DNA of 11,398 bases from SpSt-600 sp042408195 (GTDB lineage: Bacteria > Chloroflexota > Anaerolineae > SpSt-600). The translations under genes were made by a program, and so were the position numbers. The notes under the pieces were generated by a model. It searched no databases. It was given only the letters and a program-made list of their open reading frames with translations, and was not told where the DNA came from. Positions 1 through 6,556 of the stretch are shown piece after piece (the first letter of the stretch is position 1; each line of letters begins with the position of its first letter). The stretch is taken from NCBI GenBank assembly GCA_042408195.1, contig JBHOQL010000002.1, forward strand, positions 1-11,398, given 5' to 3'.

Positions 1-613
1 AGGGTTCAGCACCCCTTTTTTCCCCAATCGCTATGAATCCGGCCAACTTTCCACCGGCCCTCACCGGGACCAGTAACCGGAACTTCTGTTCTGTGAATAA
101 AATCGAGTCTGACGGCAGGAGCAACGGAGCCCTGCGAAAGGTTAGAGCATTGACTAAAGAAGCATCTTTAGGTATAGATTCTTCCTTCCAGCCTTCCAGA
201 TCAACACGCGCTACAGCGTTGAACTTGTCCAGAACTTCATCTACCAGGTAAAAGTAAACCTTCTTGCACCCCAGCCATTCGGCTATCCTTTGGCAAAGCC
301 TTTCAGTCAGTTGGGAAAAATCCAAATCTTCGCGGAATAATTCCTGAAGGGAGTAAAAGCGGAGGAAACCCTCAGTAAGTCCTCTTCTCAGGAAAAAAAC
401 TTCATAGCGGGAGATAAGCCAAAGGATGAAGACCAGAAGGGTTAAATAGAGAAGGAGAAAAGGCAAAAGGTTCCTGTTCCTCAGGAAAGCTAAACCCAAG
501 GGCAAAGCCAAAAGGAGGCCAGCGATCAGGAGGATCAAACGGTGGCGCCTGGTTATTACCGCGGAGGCCAGCGAGGGTAATGCTTGGTCAAATTTATCCT
601 CACCACCGTGCAT
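1..613 (-). CDS. Membrane-anchored GAF-domain protein (N-terminal part, cut by window edge)
   Basis: The first 204 residues of a longer protein are present; the frame is open to the window edge. The sequence shows two hydrophobic helices, about residues 25-44 (LILLIAGLLLALPLGLAF) and 50-68, joined by a short basic turn (RNRN). A basic loop and a soluble region follow, and residues about 98-204 fit a GAF domain (FSQLTERLCQRIAEWLGCKK, then FRLLVPVRAGGKLAGFIAIG). In this family GAF domains bind small ligands or mediate dimerisation, and two N-terminal helices plus GAF commonly precede a histidine kinase, diguanylate cyclase or phosphatase domain. That output domain lies outside the window, so the activity is unknown. 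The ATG at 613 is chosen because an in-frame TAA lies three codons upstream; its ribosome binding site is weak (purine-rich GAAAGAATAAAAAG). It starts 6 bp after the acetyltransferase stop, so the two are probably co-transcribed and translationally coupled. Confidence 0.75.
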   Translation of the reverse strand, partial: MHGGEDKFDQALPSLASAVITRRHRLILLIAGLLLALPLGLAFLRNRNLLPFLLLYLTLLVFILWLISRYEVFFLRRGLTEGFLRFYSLQELFREDLDFSQLTERLCQRIAEWLGCKKVYFYLVDEVLDKFNAVARVDLEGWKEESIPKDASLVNALTFRRAPLLLPSDSILFTEQKFRLLVPVRAGGKLAGFIAIGEKRGAEP

Positions 614-619
614 GTCTTT

Positions 620-1081
620 TTATTCTTTCTCTTCTTCCTCTTCTTGTTCCTGAGGGGGCGGTGCTGAAGCGTTAATTACATCCTCAATAGGATAGGCAAA
701 CATTATGCGGGTTGTCTGACGGAACCCCATCTTTTTCCAGAAGCCGGTTTCCCCTGGAACCGTGACCGCTAAGGAAGTGGCACCCCTTTCCTTAAACCTT
801 TTCGCTATCGCGTGGACCAGAGCCTTGCCTATCCCTCTGCCCTGGTATTCAGGGTCAACAGAAGCTATGTGGATGATCGCTCTTGAACCATCATAAACTC
901 CCCTTATGAATCCCACAACCTTGAAATCTTCTTCAGCTACGAGGAACTCAGCGGCGGGGCACTGGCTTACTCTTATCATGGCTTCGGGACCGTCAAGTTC
1001 AGGGTGGCCATACTGCTGGTTCGCCTTGAGGATCTCCACAAGCCTAGGAGCATCGGCAGGGACAAAATCCCTTATCCGCAT
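620..1081 (-). CDS. GNAT-family N-acetyltransferase
   Basis: This is a 153-residue cytosolic GNAT acetyltransferase, which would move an acetyl group from acetyl-CoA to an amine. The acetyl-CoA pyrophosphate-binding motif A is clear: ASVDPEYQGRGIGKALV, with Q80-G-R-G-I-G-K86. It is followed by the helix AIAKRFKERGA and by the motif-B segment GFWKKMGFRQT (113-123). The N-terminus (MRIRDFVPADAPRLVEILKA) is typical of the family. The last 15 residues are a proline/glutamate tail (SAPPPQEQEEEEEKE), probably disordered. The substrate cannot be read from the sequence. The start is placed at the ATG at 1081 rather than the TTG one codon earlier because AGGAGG at 1094-1089 then has a 7-nt spacer instead of 4. 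It has its own extended -10 promoter, is divergent from glnA, and leads a likely two-gene operon with the GAF protein. Confidence 0.9.
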   Translation of the reverse strand: MRIRDFVPADAPRLVEILKANQQYGHPELDGPEAMIRVSQCPAAEFLVAEEDFKVVGFIRGVYDGSRAIIHIASVDPEYQGRGIGKALVHAIAKRFKERGATSLAVTVPGETGFWKKMGFRQTTRIMFAYPIEDVINASAPPPQEQEEEEEKE

Positions 1082-1114
1082 CAATGGGCCTCCTCAGAAT
1101 GGGTTGTTTTTTAA

Positions 1115-1144
1115 ATTATAACACCCGAAAGTTCGAACAAGCAA
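1115..1144 (-). promoter_or_regulatory. Sigma-70-type extended -10 promoter of the acetyltransferase operon
   Basis: On the minus strand TATAAT (1120-1115) is preceded by TG plus one base, a perfect extended -10. TTGCTT (1144-1139) stands 18 bp upstream as a plausible -35. Transcription would begin near 1108, leaving a leader of about 27 nt with AGGAGG in it. The spacer holds the perfect 8-bp palindrome GTTCGAAC (1131-1138), a possible operator. Confidence 0.7.
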
Positions 1145-1171
1145 GCAATAATAGTTTCAAATTTGTTGCGA

Positions 1172-1186
1172 GCGGAATTTTTCCGC
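1172..1186. promoter_or_regulatory. Perfect dyad between divergent promoters (candidate operator)
   Basis: GCGGAA-TTT-TTCCGC is a perfect 6-bp inverted repeat with a 3-bp centre. It lies about 28 bp upstream of the acetyltransferase -35 and 35 bp upstream of the glnA -35. That position suits a regulator acting on one or both promoters, or a small hairpin. No known regulator consensus is recognised. Confidence 0.35.
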
Positions 1187-1221
1187 GTGGGCCAGCTCAG
1201 CCTTTACAAGAATAGCCTTAT

Positions 1222-1250
1222 TTGCCTTCAACGGAAATCTATGCTATAAT
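1222..1250 (+). promoter_or_regulatory. Extended -10 promoter of glnA
   Basis: TTGCCT (1222-1227), a 17-bp spacer and TATAAT (1245-1250) with TG at 1242-1243 make a near-consensus housekeeping promoter with an extended -10. The predicted start near 1257 gives a glnA leader of about 80 nt containing the attenuator-like hairpins. I see no sigma-54 (GG-N10-GC) element here. Confidence 0.8.
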
Positions 1251-1266
1251 TTACACGGAAAATTGA

Positions 1267-1322
1267 GGAGGCCTTGAAGCCTCCGAGCCTATTAGAAGGG
1301 CTCGGGGGCTTTTATCTTTTTT
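1267..1322 (+). terminator. Attenuator-like terminator in the glnA leader, with a competing hairpin
   Basis: AGCCTCCGAGCC (1278-1289) pairs with GGCTCGGGGGCT (1299-1310) in a 12-bp stem with one G-U pair and a loop of about 8 nt. A U-rich run, TTTTATCTTTTTT (1310-1322), follows. This is a strong intrinsic terminator placed after the glnA promoter and immediately before the glnA Shine-Dalgarno. Just upstream, GGAGGC (1267-1272) can pair with GCCTCC (1279-1284), taking the 5' arm of the terminator, so the two folds exclude each other. The 9-mer TTGAGGAGG occurs both before the hairpins (1263-1271) and as the true ribosome binding site (1321-1329). The structure is seen in the sequence; regulated attenuation of glnA is inferred. 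No ligand or protein trigger is recognised. Confidence 0.65.
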
Positions 1323-1335
1323 GAGGAGGTGAGCC

Positions 1336-2682
1336 ATGGCCAAAAGTTTAACCCCAGAAGAAGTGTTGCGTCGGGTGAAAGATGAAGAAATTAAATTCAT
1401 TGTCCTGCAGTTTACCGACATAATGGGCTCGGTCAAAAGCGCCTCGATCCCGGCAGAGCGACTTGAGGAAACCCTTGAACGTGGCATATGGTTTGACGGC
1501 TCCTCGGTAGAAGGGTTTGCCCGCATATACGAAAGCGATATGCTTCTTATGCCCGATCCATCTACTTTCTGTGTCCTGCCTTGGGAACCGGAAAGCATCC
1601 GCAAAGCCCGCCTTATATGCGATGTTTATACTCCCGATTACAAGCCTTTCGAAGGCGACCCCCGCTACATTCTAAAGAGAGCCATTCAGAGAGCCAAAGA
1701 TATGGGTTACACCTACAATGTAGGGGCTGAGATAGAATTCTTCCTGTTTAAAATGAACGAGGCCCCAAAGCCTCAACCGGTCCCACACGATGTCGGAGGC
1801 TATTTTGACTTTTCCCCGAGAGATCAAGCGGCAGTGGTGCGCTCGGAGATCATCAGCTTGCTCCAACGCATGGGGATTAATATGGAAATGGACCACCATG
1901 AAGTTTCCCCCGGCCAGCATGAAGTGGATATCTGTTACTCTGATGCCCTTACTGCCGCTGATAATGTGATTACAACCAAGTATGTGATTAAAGCAGTAGC
2001 CCAAGCCCACAACTTGCACGCTTCTTTTATGCCTAAACCCATTTTCGGAATAAATGGCTCAGGCATGCACACCCACCAGAGCCTCTTCACCTTTGACGGG
2101 CGCAATGCTTTCCACGACCCGAACGATAAATATGGGCTTTCAAAACTGGCTTACCATTTCATAGCTGGGCAGCTTGAAAATGCTAGAGCCCTCGCCGCAA
2201 TAGTAGCACCCACTGTCAATTCCTACAAGCGCCTTGTCCCTGGATATGAGGCTCCTGTTTACATATGCTGGGGGAGGATAAACCGCTCGGCTCTGATAAG
2301 GGTCCCTGCTTTTCCCAAGGGTAAGGAAAACTCTACTAGAATTGAACTGCGCTGCCCCGACCCAAGCTGTAACCCCTACCTTGCTTTCGCCGCAATGCTC
2401 CACGCGGGCCTTGAAGGGATTGAAAAGGAACTCTGGCCCCCGGAACCTGTAGAGGAAGATGTTTACCATTTTGACGATGCCCGCCTAAAAGAACTGTACA
2501 TTCGCACTTTACCAGGCTCCCTCGCTGAAGCCCTGGATGAGCTGGAAAAAAGCGAACTCATGAAAGAAGCTCTCGGAGAACACACCTTCAGGCGTTTTAT
2601 TGAGGCCAAGCGAAAAGAATGGGATGAATACCGGATAAGGGTAACCGACTGGGAACTGAACAGGTATTTCTTTATCCTTTAG
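1336..2682 (+). CDS. glnA: Glutamine synthetase type I, GSI-alpha class
   Basis: The enzyme makes glutamine from glutamate, ammonia and ATP, the entry step of nitrogen assimilation; type I enzymes are cytosolic dodecamers. At 448 residues it is full length. The beta-grasp N-domain covers about residues 15-100 and holds FDGSSVEGFARIYESDM (53-69); R63 corresponds to the arginine that mediates feedback inhibition in the Bacillus enzyme. The catalytic domain runs from about 107. It carries the metal-ligand glutamates E132 and E134 (GAEIEFFLF), E189 and E196, the HTH around H245, the loop NSYKRLVPGYEAP (295-307, flap E305) and the ELRCPDPSCNPYLA segment (338-350). The about 25-residue insertion and the NLYDLPPEE-type adenylylation site of GSI-beta enzymes are absent, so control by adenylylation is unlikely. 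The ATG at 1336 is preceded by GAGGAGGTGA. Expression probably depends on the leader hairpins. It converges on the NYN gene with a 7-bp gap. Confidence 0.97.
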   Translation: MAKSLTPEEVLRRVKDEEIKFIVLQFTDIMGSVKSASIPAERLEETLERGIWFDGSSVEGFARIYESDMLLMPDPSTFCVLPWEPESIRKARLICDVYTPDYKPFEGDPRYILKRAIQRAKDMGYTYNVGAEIEFFLFKMNEAPKPQPVPHDVGGYFDFSPRDQAAVVRSEIISLLQRMGINMEMDHHEVSPGQHEVDICYSDALTAADNVITTKYVIKAVAQAHNLHASFMPKPIFGINGSGMHTHQSLFTFDGRNAFHDPNDKYGLSKLAYHFIAGQLENARALAAIVAPTVNSYKRLVPGYEAPVYICWGRINRSALIRVPAFPKGKENSTRIELRCPDPSCNPYLAFAAMLHAGLEGIEKELWPPEPVEEDVYHFDDARLKELYIRTLPGSLAEALDELEKSELMKEALGEHTFRRFIEAKRKEWDEYRIRVTDWELNRYFFIL

Positions 2683-2689
2683 CTACAGG

Positions 2690-3640
2690 TCACTGCTCAA
2701 TCTCTTTTATCAGCTCTCGGATATATTCAACGAGGCGTGGATCTTCGCTGCTCCCGTAAAGAAGCTTGGCGGCAATCACGGGGTCGATGGGTTGGTCTTT
2801 CAGTTTGCTTGAAAGAACCCGCAACACCCCAAGATCACAGCTCTTGAGAAGGTCTCCACCGGAATGAATTCCCTTCTTTAGGGAAGCAACTCGCTCCCAG
2901 AGAGGAGGTCCATCCTGACCGTAAGGCGGTGTAAATTCAAAGCAAAAAGTGTGGAATAGCTGGTGAATCACCTCAGTAACTGTAACCTGGGGTACTTCCG
3001 GATGGTGCTGTTGGTAATGTTCCCGGAGCTTTTCATTTAAGGCGTTAAGGGAAAGGCCAGGGTTCTGCTTTATGAGCCTATAGAAGTCCAGAATAATCCA
3101 CGGGCGATATGGATTTGAGGTCATCCGAATCTTGGGCTCCAGGGCCTTTATGTAACGGTTGACCTCGTCTTCTTCAGGCACCTTTTTGAGGAGGTCATCG
3201 TAATAAACGAATTCATCACAGGCAGCTATGAGGGAGACGGCACTGGTAGCCCGCAACCCGAGGCCTACCACAAATTTCCCGCGTCTGTGCAGATAGTGGA
3301 CAAGCTCAGTAAAATCACCGTCGCCGGAAGCCAGTACCACGTGAGTTAACGGGAGATCTCGGGCCTCCACTATGCTCACCACATCAATTGTAAGGCGAAT
3401 GTCAGCAGCGTTCTTCGTGCGCCCACTGACATGAATTTGTTCGATCCCGAGCATATATAGCTCTTTCTGATATTGACCATAAGAACTCCAATCTGCATAA
3501 GCCCGGCGCACGATAACCCGTCCATACCGCTGTGCAACTTCTAGGATCTTCTGCAGTTGCACGGGCCTGCGGAGTTGTTCTTGCACGCTGTGGAACAGGT
3601 TTTCATAGTCTACAAAAAGAGCAACTAGTCCATTATTCAT
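2690..3640 (-). CDS. NYN-domain (LabA/DUF88-like) putative ribonuclease with a C-terminal winged-helix region
   Basis: The 316-residue protein starts with a PIN-like NYN domain (about 1-150). Its acidic active-site set is recognisable: D11 in LFVDYENLF, D80 in KNAADIRLTID, and D107/D109 in VVLASGDGDF. Residues 118-145 (HRRGKFVVGLGL, then DEFVYYDDL) complete the fold. NYN proteins are metal-dependent ribonucleases or RNA-binding relatives; here nuclease activity is inferred from the retained aspartates. Residues about 178-240 (PWIILDFYRLIKQNPGLSL, then VTVTEVIHQLF) resemble a small winged-helix, OST-HTH/LOTUS-like domain, a common NYN partner. The C-terminus is helical. The start ATG at 3640 has AGGGGG with a 5-nt spacer. 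It lies 184 bp downstream of the dikinase gene on the same strand. Its 3' end almost touches glnA with no terminator between, so the transcripts probably overlap antisense. The RNA target is unknown. Confidence 0.85.
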   Translation of the reverse strand: MNNGLVALFVDYENLFHSVQEQLRRPVQLQKILEVAQRYGRVIVRRAYADWSSYGQYQKELYMLGIEQIHVSGRTKNAADIRLTIDVVSIVEARDLPLTHVVLASGDGDFTELVHYLHRRGKFVVGLGLRATSAVSLIAACDEFVYYDDLLKKVPEEDEVNRYIKALEPKIRMTSNPYRPWIILDFYRLIKQNPGLSLNALNEKLREHYQQHHPEVPQVTVTEVIHQLFHTFCFEFTPPYGQDGPPLWERVASLKKGIHSGGDLLKSCDLGVLRVLSSKLKDQPIDPVIAAKLLYGSSEDPRLVEYIRELIKEIEQ

Positions 3641-3657
3641 GGCATCCCCCTGATAAT

Positions 3658-3686
3658 ATTATATCCGACTTTGCTGCAAAAACTCA
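3658..3686 (-). promoter_or_regulatory. Possible promoter of the NYN gene
   Basis: TATAAT (3663-3658, minus strand) is a perfect -10. TGAGTT (3686-3681) at 17-bp spacing is a poor -35. Transcription would start near 3652, giving a very short leader of about 12 nt that still contains AGGGGG. It is plausible but rests mainly on the -10. Confidence 0.4.
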
Positions 3687-3731
3687 TCGCAGAAACAGCA
3701 GGGGCATAGAGTTTCTCAAATATAGGGGCTT

Positions 3732-3761
3732 CTACACACTGCTTTAGCGGTGTTTGTGTAG
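3732..3761. repeat. Bulged hairpin in the dikinase-NYN spacer
   Basis: CTACA-CACTGC (3732-3742), a TTTA loop and GCGGTG-TTTG-TGTAG (3747-3761) form an 11-bp stem with one G-U pair and a 4-nt bulge. A second inverted repeat, TTACACT (3767-3773) with AGTGTAA (3810-3816), lies beside it. On the minus strand both would fall in the 3' region of the dikinase transcript. Neither is followed by a U-tract, so they could stabilise or process the mRNA rather than terminate it. Nothing else is seen in the 184-bp spacer apart from the NYN promoter. Confidence 0.4.
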
Positions 3762-3824
3762 TAGACTTACACTTTGTTTACAGGAGAAGCACGGCTTTAA
3801 GCGACTCAGAGTGTAAATAAAGCT

Positions 3825-6140
3825 CTAACTTTCCCGTAGGATCACCCTTCCCGAGTAGCCGTCAACAGTGACGATCTGGCCATCCTTCAGAACAGAAGTA
3901 GCCCCTCTTAAGCTCGTCACTGCGGGTATGTTGTATTCCCTGGCCACTATTGCCCCGTGGGAGAGTTGCCCGCCGACTTCCATCACTAACCCCTTTATCC
4001 GGCCGAAAACTACTGTCCAGCCAGGGTCTATTGCTCTGACGACCAATATATCGCCGAGGTTTACTTTGTCCAACTCAGAAGATGTCAGGACAATTCTAGC
4101 TGGCCCTGAAGCTATACCCGGGCTCACCGGTATTCCTTCCCAGCTCACCTTCTCTTCGAGGAGCTCGTCCCCTTTTAGAAACAGAGGATAAGCTACGGCT
4201 GGATCCAATTTTTCCAGTTCCTCAAACACCATGTGCCTGGTCTCGGCTAAGGCTGAGGGGACCTGTCCCGTCAGGCAAGCTTCTTTCAATTCATCCCAGG
4301 TTAAGAAAAAAACAAGATCGCGATCCCGCAGCTTGCCCTGCTTCTCCAGTACTTCGCCTATTTTCAGGGTTACCTTGCGCATGAAGGCTAGGATTTCCTG
4401 CCAGTAAAAGCGCTGCTCTTCCCTGAGAACGGTATAGGTTCTGGCCAGCGCCAGGAAAAAGCTCAGAAGAACCTTCCTCAATGGGTCTTTAAAAACATAG
4501 GCTCCGGCCTTGACCCCCTCTGCTTTAAAGCCAGAGGGAGAGGCAAACCTTAGGATTTGCTCGGGTTTTTCGGCGAAGGTGGGCCTATAAATGTCCAAGG
4601 AGAAAGCCCGATGTCCATGAACTTGAAGGAATCTCTGCAGAGCGGCCTCTCGGTCAGAGCTCTGCATAATTTCTCCAAGGACGAGCCCCATTTCTGCTGT
4701 CTTGGTAGTTAGATTTGATAGAAGTGCGGAAGCAATTCCCGAAGCTTTCCTCGGCTCAAGCCAGATCCTGAGGAAGAGCTTAAGAAGGCTGTAACTCACG
4801 TCGGCCCAAGTTAGACTCCAACGGTGAATGGAGAGGAGACGCCGGTTGAGAGCCTGGGCCTTTTCCATAAGGGTCCACATTCCAGGCAAATCGTCTGAAG
4901 TGAGGGAACTCAGGTTTAAACGGAGGGATTCCAACTCCACACAATGGCGCGCGGTGTAGCGTTTCCAAAGCTGATAATTAAGGGGCGACCAGTTTACAGG
5001 GTCTTGGAGGAAATGCAATAGTAAGGATATAGGGAAAATCAAAGGAAGCGAAACTCTTCTGCGGATGGTGGCATCCCGATTGGGGAAATAGCCCCTGGCC
5101 CCTTCCGGGAGCAGCCAATCGGGAAATGGTCTGTAGATGGCTTGAAAAACAGCCAAGTTCACGTAAGGTCGGCCGAAGTACAGCCGTGTGACTTTAAGCG
5201 TTTCCACCTTACGGAACCCCATGTAACGCAGAGGGTCACGAAAGGCCAATTCCTCCACCAAAGGCTTTATTATGCTCCAGCCCAGAGGGGATAAGGGCTC
5301 GGAAAAGCGCTCATTGAAAAAACCACTCGTCCAGGTTTCTCCTCCCCCTGGTTCGGTGAAAAAGCGCCAGGCTTTCTGCCGCAAGGTCATCTCAACTGTA
5401 AGGGACCTTGCCTGTAAGAGAAAAAGACTACCCCCTGCATAGCACCACTCTACATCCTGAGGACAACCGAAAAGCCTCTCAAGCGCCTGAGCCATCCGGG
5501 CGATTGAGCTAATCTCAGAAGCCGAAAGGACCTTTCCTTCACTCTCAATGGCATCTAAATCTTTAACTCGGTAACGCTCCGGCTGATCCTGTCCACTCAC
5601 CAGGTTCTCCCCGGTTCCCCTTACGGCCTCAATGACAACCACCTCCTCACTGGTAATGGGGTCGCGGGTAAAGGCCACCCCCGACTTATCGGCTGGAACC
5701 ATCCATTGGATGAGGATGGCTATCTCTCCGGCAGGCAAGTTGTGGAAAGAACGGTAGGCAATAGCCTGAGGGTTATTCAAAGAGGCCAAGCAACTTACGA
5801 TTGCTTCTTCCAAATTTTCGGGCTCAACGTTTAGGAAAGTTGAAGCCTGCCCTGCAAAGGAAAAGTGGCCGGTATCTTCCACCGTGGCCGAGGAGCGAAC
5901 GGCCAATTTGCCCGGGGGTAAGTTCCGGAGAGCCCTTCTCAATTCCTCCCGCAGGATCTGGGGGAAATCGCCTTTGCTTTCCCTTAAAAGGCAAGACGCA
6001 TAGGTAGTTAAACAAAAGCCTTGCGGTACGGGAAATCCCTCTCTCACCGCTATAGCAAGGTTAGCAGCTTTAAATCCAACCAGAGAGGGATCCTGGCACC
6101 TCTGGTCTTCTAAGTTTAGAACCAGGGGTCTATCATCCAT
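3825..6140 (-). CDS. PEP-utilising dikinase-like phosphotransferase (RPH-like; lacks the PEP/pyruvate barrel)
   Basis: The 771-residue protein has three regions. An N-terminal PPDK-type ATP-grasp domain (about 1-250) shows K24 in VGFKAANLAI, LAVRSSATVEDT (79-90), GVAFTRDP (154-161), and DVEWCYAGGSLFLLQAR (229-245). The long middle region (about 260-670) includes the GHRAFSLDIYRPTF segment (509-522) and the helical EEQRFYWQEILAFMRK stretch (574-589). A C-terminal swivelling domain (about 690-771) holds GGQLSHGAIVAREYNIPAV, with H728 as the expected phosphohistidine. PEP synthase and PPDK carry a further C-terminal barrel that binds PEP/pyruvate; it is missing. This ATP-grasp/middle/His order is that of rifampicin phosphotransferase, in which the middle domain binds the acceptor, so the protein probably phosphorylates an unidentified acceptor using ATP. 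Note QARSLT, with Ser where QARP is usual. The start at 6140 is fixed by an in-frame TAA 15 nt upstream, yet no well-spaced ribosome binding site exists, and the rpsT terminator ends 6 bp before it. Confidence 0.85.
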   Translation of the reverse strand: MDDRPLVLNLEDQRCQDPSLVGFKAANLAIAVREGFPVPQGFCLTTYASCLLRESKGDFPQILREELRRALRNLPPGKLAVRSSATVEDTGHFSFAGQASTFLNVEPENLEEAIVSCLASLNNPQAIAYRSFHNLPAGEIAILIQWMVPADKSGVAFTRDPITSEEVVVIEAVRGTGENLVSGQDQPERYRVKDLDAIESEGKVLSASEISSIARMAQALERLFGCPQDVEWCYAGGSLFLLQARSLTVEMTLRQKAWRFFTEPGGGETWTSGFFNERFSEPLSPLGWSIIKPLVEELAFRDPLRYMGFRKVETLKVTRLYFGRPYVNLAVFQAIYRPFPDWLLPEGARGYFPNRDATIRRRVSLPLIFPISLLLHFLQDPVNWSPLNYQLWKRYTARHCVELESLRLNLSSLTSDDLPGMWTLMEKAQALNRRLLSIHRWSLTWADVSYSLLKLFLRIWLEPRKASGIASALLSNLTTKTAEMGLVLGEIMQSSDREAALQRFLQVHGHRAFSLDIYRPTFAEKPEQILRFASPSGFKAEGVKAGAYVFKDPLRKVLLSFFLALARTYTVLREEQRFYWQEILAFMRKVTLKIGEVLEKQGKLRDRDLVFFLTWDELKEACLTGQVPSALAETRHMVFEELEKLDPAVAYPLFLKGDELLEEKVSWEGIPVSPGIASGPARIVLTSSELDKVNLGDILVVRAIDPGWTVVFGRIKGLVMEVGGQLSHGAIVAREYNIPAVTSLRGATSVLKDGQIVTVDGYSGRVILRES

Positions 6141-6146
6141 GAAAGC

Positions 6147-6181
6147 AAAAAATTAGCCCCTCCGGCTCGAGCCATCGGGGC
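6147..6181 (-). terminator. Intrinsic terminator of rpsT
   Basis: Read on the minus strand: GCCCC, GAT, GGC, loop TCGA, GCC, GGA, GGGGC (6181-6156), then TAA and six U (6152-6147). The 5-bp and 3-bp helices are joined by a 3x3 internal loop that could form tandem G-A pairs, giving a long rigid stem. It begins 22 bp after the rpsT stop codon. The only Shine-Dalgarno-like sequence near the dikinase start, GGAGGGG, lies in the 3' arm of this hairpin, 16 nt from the ATG. Confidence 0.88.
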
Positions 6182-6203
6182 AATAAAGGATTTTGAGAGA
6201 AAC

Positions 6204-6488
6204 TTAAGCGGCCGCTTTAGCTCTGGAGAGGTAGGCATTGAAAAGCTTCATCAAACGGGATTTCCGGCGCGCGGCATTGTTCTTATGGATTGCGCCTTTC
6301 TGAGCCGCTTTGTCCAGGGCGCTTACGGCGAGCCTCAAAGCTTCCTTAGCCTCCTCAAGCTTTCCTTCAGCTAGAAGTTTACGCACCCTCTTTACAAAAG
6401 TGCGTGCCCTGGAGCGGTAATAGAGGTTCCTCATACGTCTTTTCTGAGCCTTCCTCAGTTCCTTTTCAGCCGACCTCGTGTTAGGCAA
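6204..6488 (-). CDS. rpsT: 30S ribosomal protein S20
   Basis: This is the small basic protein that binds 16S rRNA during 30S assembly. The 94 residues form the expected helical bundle: PNTRSAEKELRKAQKRRMRN at the start, ALDKAAQKGAIHKNNAARRK near residues 57-76, and the C-terminal SRLMKLFNAYLSRAKAAA. The length matches the family's usual 85-95. The start is set at a TTG (6488), because S20 proteins begin MPNT/MANI-like and AGGAGG (6500-6495) lies 6 nt upstream. A reading that starts 23 codons earlier would add residues absent from the family and would run through the promoter. It has its own promoter and terminator, so it is probably monocistronic, with read-through reaching the dikinase gene. 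Confidence 0.95.
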   Translation of the reverse strand: MPNTRSAEKELRKAQKRRMRNLYYRSRARTFVKRVRKLLAEGKLEEAKEALRLAVSALDKAAQKGAIHKNNAARRKSRLMKLFNAYLSRAKAAA

Positions 6489-6518
6489 AGGCCACCTCCT
6501 CTTAAGGGATTTTAAATA

Positions 6519-6547
6519 ATAATATATCAGCCTGCCGATTTTGTCCA
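6519..6547 (-). promoter_or_regulatory. Promoter of rpsT
   Basis: On the minus strand TGGACA (6547-6542), a 17-bp spacer and TATTAT (6524-6519) match sigma-70 elements, within an AT-rich stretch. The transcript would start near 6512, about 24 nt before the TTG start. The -35 ends 9 bp from the outer end of the left 26-bp inverted repeat. Confidence 0.65.
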
Positions 6548-6556
6548 GTTTACCCA

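Noticed and set aside
1274..1324. Possible 16-codon leader peptide (TTG start, TGA overlapping the region of the glnA ribosome binding site) running through the terminator hairpin
   Set aside because: The GAGGAGG before it ends only 2 nt from the TTG, too close for normal initiation, and no run of Gln or other regulatory codons is present. Kept only as a remote option for the attenuator.
1672..2469. Minus-strand reading frames opposite glnA
   Set aside because: They are shadows of a strongly conserved gene, with no ribosome binding sites and no protein-family features.
3732..3761. Intrinsic terminator for the dikinase gene
   Set aside because: No U-tract follows the hairpin on either strand.
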